DNA from: Enterobacter huaxiensis | GTDB taxonomy: Bacteria > Pseudomonadota > Gammaproteobacteria > Enterobacterales > Enterobacteriaceae | NCBI RefSeq assembly: GCF_003594935.2 | Contig: NZ_CP043342.1 | Span: 1,674,001-1,738,000, forward strand | Reading direction: 5' to 3' | Length of the DNA: 64,000 bases | Shown: positions 44,788 to 53,900 of the stretch, piece after piece | Layout: the number at the start of each line of letters is the position of its first letter | Position numbering within the stretch: the first letter of the stretch is position 1 | Program-made: the position numbers and the translations under genes | Notes under the pieces: model-generated | What the model was told of the DNA's origin: nothing | Database searches by the model: none | What the model saw: the letters and a program-made list of their open reading frames with translations, nothing else

Positions 44788-45464
44788 AGCGCTGGTATGC
44801 GGCAATCATCAGTGCGGCGCTTCTGAGCTTTTCGGCGCACGCCCTGTATCTCGACTCAACGATTTACGAGATGCCTGCGGACAAGTCATTCATCAGCAAA
44901 CGCATTTTTAACGACAGCAAAAAGCAGAATGTGTATCGCATTTCTGCGGTGAAAATTGATAAGCCCGGGCCGGGCGGGGAGAAGCGCCAGGATATAGAAG
45001 AAGGGGAGCTGATTTTTGCGCCGCTGACGTTCTCGCTGGCGCCGGATACCGGGGAGTTTTTTAAGATTTTCTACCGCGGCCCGCAGGATGATAAGGAGCG
45101 CTATTACCGGGTGCAGTTCACGGAGCTGCCCGTCACGATGTTTCCGGAGCGCAACGGCGGGAAAAGTAGCGAAGCGATACCGGCTATCGCCCTGGATACG
45201 ATACTGGTGGTGCGCCCGAGAAAAATCGACCTGCGCTATACCCTGGATGAGCAGGCCGGGGTGCTTAAAAATACCGGGAACACCTTTTTTAAAATCATTG
45301 TGCAGCTGGGGTGCAATTCAACGGATGATGAGGCCACTATCCGTTACGTTCTCCCCGGAGAAACGTATCGAAGCAGCGGGTTAAAAAAACAAAATAAAAA
45401 ATTCATTGTCGCTTTACACAAGTATATCCCTATTGGCAACGCGTGTTTTAAACCCGACTCATAA
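44784..45464 (+). CDS. ecpE: EcpE-like second fimbrial chaperone
   Basis: This 226-residue periplasmic chaperone (E. coli EcpE 236) is probably dedicated to the tip adhesin. A signal peptide (MKRWYAAIISAALLSFSAHA) is followed by YEMPADKSFISKRIFNDSKKQN, FFKIFYRGPQDDKERYYRVQF and VVRPRKIDLRYTLDE. It is related to the first chaperone but shorter in the middle. It is the last gene of the five-gene pilus operon; a 100-base AT-rich gap then leads to the regulator. Confidence 0.9.
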   Translation: MKRWYAAIISAALLSFSAHALYLDSTIYEMPADKSFISKRIFNDSKKQNVYRISAVKIDKPGPGGEKRQDIEEGELIFAPLTFSLAPDTGEFFKIFYRGPQDDKERYYRVQFTELPVTMFPERNGGKSSEAIPAIALDTILVVRPRKIDLRYTLDEQAGVLKNTGNTFFKIIVQLGCNSTDDEATIRYVLPGETYRSSGLKKQNKKFIVALHKYIPIGNACFKPDS

Positions 45465-45564
45465 AATCTAAATAAAAATATTCATATATTGCTAACCTGT
45501 ATAAGGTAAATATACTCTGTATAGCTTGCTTGTACAATGAAAGAAAATTTAAGAGTTTGTCTGG

Positions 45565-46296
45565 ATGAGAAAGATAATTAATGGTCGGGTTTTGTACGAC
45601 TCTGAGAAACGAGAATTGAACGTAAAAGATCAACAACTTGTTCTTTCCGCTTCGGTGGCGAGGTTACTGGATTTTTTTATTACAAACAATGCTCGCCAAT
45701 TAAGTCGCGAACTGATCATTGAAGAAGTCTGGGCTAAGTATGGCATGAATCCCTCCGGACATAGTCTTAATAAAAGCATTAGTTTGTTACGCAAGGGGTT
45801 TTCTGCGCTGGGGATTGAAGGTGTTATCATTACCATTCCGCGAGAAGGCTTTATTTTTCAGGCGCAGATCGACGATAACCGCGAAGATATATTGGATGCT
45901 ACTGAGGAAGACGTAACGAATGTTAATCATGCAGTGACGTTTCCCTGGAACAAAACATTTTTTGTCTGGTTTGTTTTTTTCCTGGTTTTAGTGGGCGGTG
46001 TGGGTATTTTTCTCACCGTAATGTTTCGCAGCAACGACGGCGTGGTGCATGTTTCAAATACCGGAGTCTGCGAAGTATATACGATGGATGATAATTCGTC
46101 GGAGAAAATTTTTAAGTTTCTGCATTCGAATAGATGGAAAGATTTTAATGCCATTTGTAATGGCACGAAGAAAGCCATTATATTTTATGACGATAACAGC
46201 CTGTCTAAGGGAAATAAACTGAAAGAACATTTTTTCAGTGTTTGTATGATGGGTGAAAAAAGGGTGGCGTATGAGTGCCAAAATTATTTTTATTAG
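45565..46296 (+). CDS. Membrane-bound winged-helix regulator (MarT/ToxR/CadC type)
   Basis: This 243-residue protein has an N-terminal OmpR-type winged helix (about residues 1-105; LVLSASVARLLDFFITNNARQLSRELIIEEVWAKYG ... SLNKSISLLRKGF ... IITIPREGFIF). A single transmembrane segment follows at about 132-152 (FFVWFVFFLVLVGGVGIFLTV), then a periplasmic domain with four Cys. No receiver domain is present, so it should bind DNA while sensing the periplasm, like ToxR, MarT or CadC. It is adjacent to the pilus operon and overlaps a FidL-like gene. A role as pilus regulator is inferred from position. Base composition is AT-rich. Confidence 0.88.
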   Translation: MRKIINGRVLYDSEKRELNVKDQQLVLSASVARLLDFFITNNARQLSRELIIEEVWAKYGMNPSGHSLNKSISLLRKGFSALGIEGVIITIPREGFIFQAQIDDNREDILDATEEDVTNVNHAVTFPWNKTFFVWFVFFLVLVGGVGIFLTVMFRSNDGVVHVSNTGVCEVYTMDDNSSEKIFKFLHSNRWKDFNAICNGTKKAIIFYDDNSLSKGNKLKEHFFSVCMMGEKRVAYECQNYFY

Positions 46297-46744
46297 CATC
46301 ATGGCCGCGCTGGTCGCGCTGTTCTTCATTATACTTCACCGCGGGGCAATCCCAGCGGCGCTGGTCTGTACCTCTAAATATCATCTCGATCTGAACACGC
46401 AAAAAAACGGAATAAAAATAAAGGGAGAGGTGCTCCAGGTATTCAGGATCTCTTCGGAAAAAGACGGGATGCTGTCACAGGTGGGCGTACTGGACGTAAA
46501 TGATAAACAGTACACCGTGAATCGCACAACGTCGCTGCGTTTTTTAGAAAAGGATAGCGACGGATATCTGCGTACAGAGCGCCTGGCAATAGTCAAGAAC
46601 GATAATGACGATCTGCCCGACGCGATAACGGATCTGCTGATGTCAAAGCAGAAGATGTTTTATTACAAGGTTATCCATATCGACGATAATGTGTATGGTA
46701 TCAGGGACTTGCGCCGCACGCTGATGGTCTGCCGTGCGAAGTGA
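46271..46744 (+). CDS. FidL-like membrane-anchored periplasmic partner
   Basis: This 157-residue protein has one N-terminal transmembrane segment (IIFISIMAALVALFFIIL) and a periplasmic domain with two Cys (LVCTSKYHL and the terminal MVCRAK). The layout matches FidL-like proteins next to MarT in Salmonella SPI-3, comparable to ToxS or TcpH beside ToxR/TcpP. ATG 46271 is favoured by AAGGG upstream; GTG 46253 in frame is an alternative. It overlaps the regulator gene by 26 bases, implying coupled expression. It probably stabilises or gates the regulator's periplasmic domain. Confidence 0.82.
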   Translation: MSAKIIFISIMAALVALFFIILHRGAIPAALVCTSKYHLDLNTQKNGIKIKGEVLQVFRISSEKDGMLSQVGVLDVNDKQYTVNRTTSLRFLEKDSDGYLRTERLAIVKNDNDDLPDAITDLLMSKQKMFYYKVIHIDDNVYGIRDLRRTLMVCRAK

Positions 46745-47070
46745 TTCTCTGCTTTACACTGATTTACAGGTGTTATGTTCTGTTTGTTGGTTTATTTATG
46801 GGATTTTGGTTTGTCCGGTTGTGAATGTAAGGGCATTTGTTTGTACTTGCCGCAGCTAAGAAAATTCCCTGTTCTGCTGATGGGAATATTCTTATCATTT
46901 TAACTCTGACCGCAACCGTAGCCCGGGGGATATAAAAAGCTTTCCTTAGCTTTGCATTGATAATATTAATTATCTGACATGTATGTCGTTGGAAACAGAA
47001 TCAATTGTGAATGTTCTCTCTATTTGAGGGAGGGGTAGCCTTTGCAATTAAAACCATGATGGTGATGATT
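46745..47070. other. Intergenic region upstream of the EAL gene
   Basis: This 326-base AT-rich stretch has no gene. It contains a near-consensus RcsAB box at 46881-46894 and a GGGGGATATAAAAAGC stretch near 46925-46940 that may be part of a promoter. Confidence 0.6.
46881..46894 (-). promoter_or_regulatory. RcsAB box upstream of the EAL gene
   Basis: The minus strand reads TAAGAATATTCCCA, 13 of 14 matches to TAAGAATATTCCTA. It is about 175 bases upstream of the EAL protein start and nearly identical to the box before the pilin gene. Confidence 0.68.
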
Positions 47071-48540
47071 ATGAACACGAAAAAGGTCTTCCTGCTGAGT
47101 TATGACATTTATCTTTTCTCAGGGATTAGGTCATTTTTACCTAATCTGATACTGGTGGATACCGGAACCTACATCAACGATTCTGATATCTCCACGCCCC
47201 AGTACAAAACCTGCCTGTTAATTATTGATAGCCGAATGCCATTTGGCCTGGTGAAACGGTGGCTGCAAAGAAACAGCAGCCAGTTTATTAATATCAAGAG
47301 TGTGGTTATTAGGCTGAGTGAAAATAAATGTATTAACCGAGGCTTTGAATACGCGGAGTGTATCGATGCCAAACTGGACGCTGATGACATCATTGATTCG
47401 CTGAAGCAGATTTTGATGGCGAACACTGAAAACGGTGCGCCCGCCAGAATAGGCCTTGTGGATGAATTCCGCCTGAGCGATTTTGAACAGGAGATGCTCA
47501 ATGCCTCATTCACCCGAACCGGCCAGGAGGAATTTTGCCGGGCGAATTCGCTGGCGGTGAAATCGCTTTATCGCTATCGGGATAAAATAACCCATCGTCT
47601 GGAATTTGATAATTTCAACGAGTCTATTATTTTCCTTTCCCGCAACGGCCTGCTGGCAGAGAGAATAAGTGGAAATGAAAAACCGCCGCGCTATGTCTGT
47701 GATAATAACGAGACCGATCGATTGAGCCTGGCGCTGAAAAATGAGGAGATTATTCCATATTATCAACCTATTATGGGCAGCAGTGGAGAGCTGAGCGGGG
47801 TAGAGGTGCTGGCGCGCTGGCCGTTGGGTCATAATTACGCTATCTCCCAGCGTGAGTTTATTCCGCTCGCGGAAAAAAGCGGGCTGATTAATGAGCTGAC
47901 CAGCTATTTGATGAATAAGGTGGCCAGCGACTTGAATCACAGCATTCACCGGCACGGACAGTCTTTTTTTGTCGCCTTTAACGTAAGCCCTTCAAGCCTG
48001 AGCAATCCCGTCTTTTACTGGGAGTGCCTCAACTTTTTAGAGTTAACGGAATCGTTACCGATAAGGCTGATGATCGAAATAACCGAGAACCAGACGCTGG
48101 TGGTCACTCCGGCAATAAAGGAGCTGATCCGCTCCCTGCGCAATCGTGGGGTACTGTTTGCCCTGGATGATTTTGGCACGGGGTATGCGAATCTTTGCTA
48201 TCTGAACGAGCTTGAACTCGATGTGATCAAAATCGACAAGACCTTTATCAACGGCATCCACGCGCATGAGCAGTCGCTGCCGATGCTGGAGTCGATAATA
48301 AACCTCGCCGCCATTCTGGGGCTGCAAACCGTGGCTGAGGGGGTGGAGTATGACTACCAGCGCGACTGGCTTGTGGATAATCAGGTCGACTACCAGCAGG
48401 GGTACTTTTTTATGCCCCCGGTGGCGCTGGCGGAGTTTAAAGGCTTCATGAAGCGGTGTGAAAATATCGCGAGGCCCGTCCGGGAAAAGAAGTCCCCAGG
48501 GCAGGAAAAGCAGGACAATCCCCGCCTTACCGCACCCTGA
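47071..48540 (+). CDS. LuxR-like/EAL-domain c-di-GMP phosphodiesterase
   Basis: This 489-residue protein has an N-terminal receiver-like region (MNTKKVFLLSYDIYLFSGI). A helix-turn-helix-like segment follows at about residues 135-180 (RLSDFEQEMLNASFTRTGQEEF ... SLAVKSLYRYRDKI), then a full EAL domain. Catalytic motifs are retained: EVLARW (E-x-L), FNVSP, EITEN, DDFGTGYANL, VIKIDK, TVAEGVE and QQGYF. It should hydrolyse c-di-GMP and perhaps bind DNA, like PdeL or FimK. The start is uncertain: ATG 47071 gives the most natural N-terminus, while ATGs at 47011, 47056, 47059 and 47065 are in frame. Location suggests pilus control. Confidence 0.88.
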   Translation: MNTKKVFLLSYDIYLFSGIRSFLPNLILVDTGTYINDSDISTPQYKTCLLIIDSRMPFGLVKRWLQRNSSQFINIKSVVIRLSENKCINRGFEYAECIDAKLDADDIIDSLKQILMANTENGAPARIGLVDEFRLSDFEQEMLNASFTRTGQEEFCRANSLAVKSLYRYRDKITHRLEFDNFNESIIFLSRNGLLAERISGNEKPPRYVCDNNETDRLSLALKNEEIIPYYQPIMGSSGELSGVEVLARWPLGHNYAISQREFIPLAEKSGLINELTSYLMNKVASDLNHSIHRHGQSFFVAFNVSPSSLSNPVFYWECLNFLELTESLPIRLMIEITENQTLVVTPAIKELIRSLRNRGVLFALDDFGTGYANLCYLNELELDVIKIDKTFINGIHAHEQSLPMLESIINLAAILGLQTVAEGVEYDYQRDWLVDNQVDYQQGYFFMPPVALAEFKGFMKRCENIARPVREKKSPGQEKQDNPRLTAP

Positions 48541-48543
48541 ATT

Positions 48544-48574
48544 CGCTCGCCCCGTATAAGGGGCGAGCGTAGTT
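48544..48574. terminator. Bidirectional terminator between the EAL gene and yegD
   Basis: CGCTCGCCCC (48544-48553) and GGGGCGAGCG (48560-48569) form a perfect 10-base stem with a 6-base loop, followed by TAGTTTTA. It lies between convergent genes. Confidence 0.85.
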
Positions 48575-49927
48575 TTAACTAAACATCACCTGCGCCCAGC
48601 GCGCTAACCCTGCGGTCACGGATCCAAAATCATCGCCCCCGGCAATCGGAATGCCCGGCAGCTGTTCCGCCAGCGCTTTCTTGATCAGCGGCGAGCGGGC
48701 GCTACCGCCCGTCAGGTAAATTACGTCCGGCTTCTCGTTGCCGTTTTCCAGCGCCAGCTGCACCTGCTCCAGAATGCGCTGCAGCGGCTGGGCGAGCGCG
48801 GTTTCGAGGCCATCCTGGGAAATCGCCGTGGCGAGATCGTTGCTGATGAACGGCAGCGAAACGGCGTGTTCCGCGCGATCCGAGAGCGCAATTTTGCTCT
48901 CTTCGGCGGTGCGTACCACGCGGTAGCTAAGGCGCTGACGCCACACCTTATACAGCAGTGCGACCTTCTCGGCGTCCTGCGCGTCGCGCACCAGGTCGTT
49001 GAGGAAACGACCGTTAGCGGTGCTGTAAAAATCACTCTGTGCGGGAACGTCGTTAATGGCGATCGCGTTCCACCACGGCAGGATCGGCAGGGCGATCCCT
49101 TTTTCGGTTTGCCCGCCCATGCCGAGCAGCGGCATCAGGCTCTTGAAGGCCAGGGCGATATCCAGATCGTTACCGCCCACGCGGCAGCCGCTGTGCCCCA
49201 GCAGGCTGTTTTCACGATCGCGACGATTATGCCACTCCGGGCCCATCAGCAGCAGCGAGCAGTCTGTGGTACCCCCGCCGATATCCACCACCAGCACGCG
49301 CTTTTCTTCCGTCAGGGTGGCTTCGAAATCCAGTCCTGCCGCAACCGGCTCATACTGGAACACCACGTCGCGGAAGCCCGCACGGTGCGCAGCACGCTCC
49401 AGGATCCCCTGTGCCTGCTGGTTCGCGTCATCACCGCCCAGCCCCTGGAAGTTGATCGGGCGGCCAATGACCGCCTGAGTGATGGCGTCCGGCACCTGGG
49501 CCTGCGCCTGATTGCGGATATGCAGCATCATGGCGCACACCAGGTCTTCAAACATCGCCACCTGCTGCGGCTTCAGGCCGCTCGCACCGAGGAATGATTT
49601 TGGCGATTTAACGAAGTAAACCTCCTCCGGGTCCTCTATATAGTGCCCGAGAGAAGAGAGGCCGAACTGCACGCTGGACGGCGTAACGTCGATGTCTTCT
49701 TCACGGTTAAAGCTGACCGCGCGGCGCAGCAGCGCCTGGGATTCCGCCGCCGTGGCGGAAACCTGATGATGGCGGAACAGCCATTCACTCACCGCTTCAC
49801 GGGTTGGGGCGCAGAGCATCGAGGGCAGCAGCGTGCTCTCGTTCTCCATTTTCAGGAGCTGTGGTTGTCCGTTTTGCATAATCGCAACCGAACAGTTTGC
49901 GGTACCGTAGTCAAATCCAATAAACAC
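48575..49927 (-). CDS. yegD: YegD, Hsp70-family ATPase
   Basis: This 450-residue protein, the same length as E. coli YegD, has the actin/Hsp70 ATPase fold. Its phosphate-binding motifs are FIGFDYGTANCSVAI at the N-terminus and VLVVDIGGGTTDCSLLLMG centrally, with an adenosine motif VIYLTGGSARSPLIKKAL. It lacks most of a DnaK substrate-binding domain, and its cellular role is not established. It is divergent from alkA and convergent with the island EAL gene, marking the right border of the fimbrial insertion. Confidence 0.95.
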   Translation of the reverse strand: MFIGFDYGTANCSVAIMQNGQPQLLKMENESTLLPSMLCAPTREAVSEWLFRHHQVSATAAESQALLRRAVSFNREEDIDVTPSSVQFGLSSLGHYIEDPEEVYFVKSPKSFLGASGLKPQQVAMFEDLVCAMMLHIRNQAQAQVPDAITQAVIGRPINFQGLGGDDANQQAQGILERAAHRAGFRDVVFQYEPVAAGLDFEATLTEEKRVLVVDIGGGTTDCSLLLMGPEWHNRRDRENSLLGHSGCRVGGNDLDIALAFKSLMPLLGMGGQTEKGIALPILPWWNAIAINDVPAQSDFYSTANGRFLNDLVRDAQDAEKVALLYKVWRQRLSYRVVRTAEESKIALSDRAEHAVSLPFISNDLATAISQDGLETALAQPLQRILEQVQLALENGNEKPDVIYLTGGSARSPLIKKALAEQLPGIPIAGGDDFGSVTAGLARWAQVMFS

Positions 49928-49999
49928 GCAGGAGTCCCCATGCCGGTGAGAAGGGGCGAGACTTTAGCGAAATGTCCGCGCGGCGACAACTGGAATATG

Positions 50000-50032
50000 A
50001 AAGCAAGGCGTCGCGCGCGCAATCGGTTTATG
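50000..50032 (+). promoter_or_regulatory. Candidate alkA promoter with Ada-box-like sequence
   Basis: AAAGCAAGGCG (50000-50010) resembles the Ada-binding element of E. coli alkA, and GGTTTATGCTG further on resembles its -10 region. It lies in the 131-base gap between divergent yegD and alkA. Induction by methylated Ada would be expected if the site works. Confidence 0.4.
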
Positions 50033-50058
50033 CTGGAGAGAACTGAAAAGGAGACGCG

Positions 50059-50931
50059 ATGTACACCCTGAACTGGCAACCCCCTTACGACTGGCAGTGG
50101 ATGTTTGGCTTTCTCGGCGCGCGTGCGGTGACGGGCGTGGAAACCGTCACGGAACGCTATTACGAGCGCAGCTTTGCCTGCGAAGGGCATCAGGGGATAT
50201 TTCGCGTTACGCCGGATACCCAACGCAATACGCTGACGGTGGCGCTTAGCCCGGGCCTGGAGCCGGTGGCGCCGCGCTGTCTTGAACGTATTGAACGCCT
50301 GTTCGATCTCGCCTGCGATCCAAAGCAAATCGCGGACGCGCTGGGCGAGCTTGGCGCCGCGCGGCCTGGCTTACGTTTACCGGGAGCCATGGATGCCTAC
50401 GAGCAGGGCGTGCGGGCCATTCTCGGGCAGCTGGTGAGCGTGGCGATGGCGGCGAAACTGGCTTCGCGGGTGGTGGCGCTGTGCGGTGAGCCGGTGAAGG
50501 ACGCTCCGGCCTATACCTGTTTCCCCACGCCGCTGGCGCTGGCGGCAGCCGACCCGCTGGCGCTGAAGGCGCTGGGCATGCCGGTTAAGCGTGCGGAGTC
50601 GTTGATTCATCTTGCGCAGTCGGTGGTGGAGGGGGAATTCCCGCTTTTTCCGCCTGAGGATATTGAGGCCGGGATGAAGGCGCTTCAGCAGCGTCCGGGG
50701 ATCGGGCGCTGGACGGCCAATTATCTGGCGCTGCGCGGCTGGCAGGCGAAGGATGTCTTCCTGCCGGATGACTACCTGATTAAACAGCGGTTCAGCGGCA
50801 TGACCCCCGCGCAGATCCGCCGCTACGCTGAGCGCTGGCAGCCGTGGCGCTCTTATGCGCTTTTACACATCTGGTATACCGACGGCTGGTCACCGTTAAT
50901 TGATGGCGAAGTAGCTGGTGTTCAGGAGTAG
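50059..50931 (+). CDS. alkA: AlkA 3-methyladenine DNA glycosylase II
   Basis: This 290-residue repair enzyme (E. coli AlkA 282) removes alkylated bases such as 3-methyladenine. It has the AlkA N-terminal domain (NWQPPYDWQWMFGFLGARA) and a helix-hairpin-helix-GPD core: ILGQLVSVAMAAKL, RPGIGRWTANYLALRGW and the catalytic Asp in DVFLPDDYLIKQRF. AAGGAGA precedes the start. Its end overlaps the convergent dgcE gene by 36 bases. Confidence 0.96.
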   Translation: MYTLNWQPPYDWQWMFGFLGARAVTGVETVTERYYERSFACEGHQGIFRVTPDTQRNTLTVALSPGLEPVAPRCLERIERLFDLACDPKQIADALGELGAARPGLRLPGAMDAYEQGVRAILGQLVSVAMAAKLASRVVALCGEPVKDAPAYTCFPTPLALAAADPLALKALGMPVKRAESLIHLAQSVVEGEFPLFPPEDIEAGMKALQQRPGIGRWTANYLALRGWQAKDVFLPDDYLIKQRFSGMTPAQIRRYAERWQPWRSYALLHIWYTDGWSPLIDGEVAGVQE

Positions 50932-53900
50932 CTCCAGCGGCTGCGGTTCGGCAATGGTATCGCCGTAGATAAAATCAATGCCAATGCCGGAGAGCGTGTC
51001 CATCATGATCGGCTGGTTGCACGGTCCGGCAAGGGTTTTCATCCCCAGACGCTGGGCGTGCCCCTGAATAATGGTCACCATCATCTCGTCCATCAGATTG
51101 CCGTGCACGTTGCTCACCACTTCGGTATCCAGCATCAGATAGTCCGCCATATTGGGGCTGAGGTGATTAAAGACGTCCATATCGCGTCCCACCTGGCTTA
51201 GCACCACCCGACAGCCCGCATGACGAAGTTTTTGCAGGCTCTGATGCACGTTTTCGTCCGGGCTGTGCAGCACCTCAACGGCGATCGTCAGATGCAGCAG
51301 ACGGCCCGGCAGCGGGCTTTTCTCAAGCAGCTCGAGCAGTTCATCCACCAGCGTGACGCTGGCCAGGCCGGCCAGTGAGAGCGGGAGGGCAACGCCCATG
51401 CCTTTTGCTGCCACCGGTGCGGCATACGCCCGGAAGAATTCGCTGAAGATCCGCCTGTCGAGCGCGTGGAGCAGCTCGGGCTCTGCCAGCCCGGAGCGGA
51501 ACGCATGCTCTTCCTGCACTTCTCCCTGGCTGGTCCACAGGCGGAGCGAGATCAGCCAGAAGTTACAGCTTTCCGGAATACGCGGTGAGGCGACGCTGCG
51601 GGCAATCATCAGCAGGTGGTTGTCTTTGATCATGTGCCACTGCTCGTCCAGCGACATCATGCTTCGGTGGCTGTGGATCCGATCCTGCTGCGGTTCGTAC
51701 ACCGTCACCACGCCACGGCCGCTGTTTTTCGAGGCGTAGCAGGCAATATCGGCCTGCGACATCACTTCCGCCGCCTGGTGATTACCGTCGTCTATCAGCG
51801 CGATCCCCGCGCTGGCGCCGATCCGATGCAGGCGGCCTTCCCACATAAAGTGATAGTTGTTGATGGCGTGGATCAGGCGCCCGGCAATGTACCGGGCGCT
51901 TTCGACATTGCAGTCCGGCAGCAGCAGCCCAAACTCATCCCCGCCCAGACGCGCCAGCACATCGCTGGAGCGCAGCAGGGTCAGCATTAACGACGACAGC
52001 TCGCGCAGCAGGGCATCGCCCGCCGCGTGGCCGGCGGTATCGTTCACCGCTTTGAAGCGGTCGAGATCGATAAACACCAGCGCATGGCGCTGACGCGTCT
52101 CCTGCACCGTCTGCAGCAGGCGCTTGAGGTGGCTCTCAAAGCTGACGCGGTTAGCCAGGTGGGTGAGGGCGTCGTGGGAAGCGCTGTAGCTCAGCTGGCG
52201 CAGCATTTTGCGCGACTCGGTAACGTCCTGAATCACCAGCACGGAGCCGATGTTTTGCCCGTCAAGCGTACTCAGCGGGGTGATGCTGTAGTGAATATCG
52301 AAGCTCCCGCCGGTGCGGCAGTTGAGCACCACGTCCTGTTCGATGTCGGAGCGAGACATATCGCCGCTGTGGATGTTCTCCATCAGCGGGCCATTTTCGC
52401 CAAAGGTAATATGCAGCACTTTCAGGATCGGCTGCCCAATGGCCTCCGCCTGCGGCCAGCCGCTCATCTCCTCCGCGACCGGGTTCATAAAGGTGACGTT
52501 CATGTCGATATCGGTACAGAGCACGGCTTCGCCGATGGAATCAAGCGTGATGTGCAGCCGCTCTTTTTCCTGGAACAGCGCCTCGTTAAGCGCTTTAACC
52601 TCGGTCATGTCCATATTGATCCCGAGCAGGCGCTCCACCTCACCCTGCTTGTTCAGCACCCGATTGGCGAGAGAACGAATGTGGCGAACGCCTTCCTTCA
52701 CCCGAATGCGGAATTCCAGCTTAAACGGCAGCCTCGCCATCAGCGAATCGCGGAGCACCTGTTCGGCATGTTCGCGATCTTCAGGCACCATCGCCTCGTG
52801 CCAGAGCTGCCAGGTTGGCTTGATGTGCGGCGGAATTTCGTAAAGCTCGAACATCCGCTTATCCCAGCTGATAACGTCCGGCTCAAGATCCCACTCCCAG
52901 ATGCCGATACCGCCGGCTTCGTTGGCGAGCGTAATCCGCTCCATCAGGCGTTTGTTAACCCATTCGGTCTGCTTGAGATCGTTAATGTCTTCAATCTGAG
53001 CGATAAAGTAGAGCGGGGTGCCGTCGGCATGGCGCACAACGGAGACGGCGAGCAGGGCCCAGACAACCTCTCCGCTGCGGGTGTAGTAGCGTTTTTCCAG
53101 GGAGTAAGTGTTGATTTCCCCGTTGACCAGCTGTTCCAGCTGTTCCAGGTCGGTGTTCAAATCCTCCGGCCAGGTGAGCTGCTGAAAGGTGAGGGACTGG
53201 AGCTCCGTCTGGCTGTAGCCGAGGAAATTGCACAGCGCTTTGTTAGCCTGCAGCCACTGGCCTTCAATGCCGACCAGCGCCATACCAATCGCGGAATATT
53301 CCATCGCATTGCGAAAACGCTCTTCGCTCTCGGTGATGTGTTTACGCTCGGCGCGAAACGCATACATCACCATCGTCATCACGTTAGCGGGCAAAAGCAG
53401 CATCAGGAACGGCAGCCAGGGGGCGTTGAACATGACGACGGTGGTTTGCGGCGATATCACGATCGGGTCTCGCGCCATCATCAGCGAAACCATCATCACG
53501 GTGACTAGAAAGACCAGGAAGGCTTCCATGCGCGGCAGGCGCACGGCGCTCCACATCAGCAGAACGATGACGCAGGTAAACGGCCAGGGCAGCCAGGAAA
53601 TCGCCGCCCAGCTCAGAACCAGCGTTACGGCCAGCGTGACCAGCGTTTCCAGCAGCAGCCTGGGGTTACGATGACGCAGCAGATAGTGCGGTTTAAACAG
53701 CAATCCGAGCGGGACCAGCGCCAGCGCGCCGATGGATTCTGACAAGACCCAGACGAGGAAGGTACGCAGCGGCTCTGCGCTCGGCACCAGAAAATGGACC
53801 AGCACCCCGCCGATGAGAGGGGGGATGAGGGCGCTACCGATAGCCAGGCGGACCCAGTCGTTCAGGTTTTGCAGCGGGTTGTACCAGGGGAGCAGCTTGC

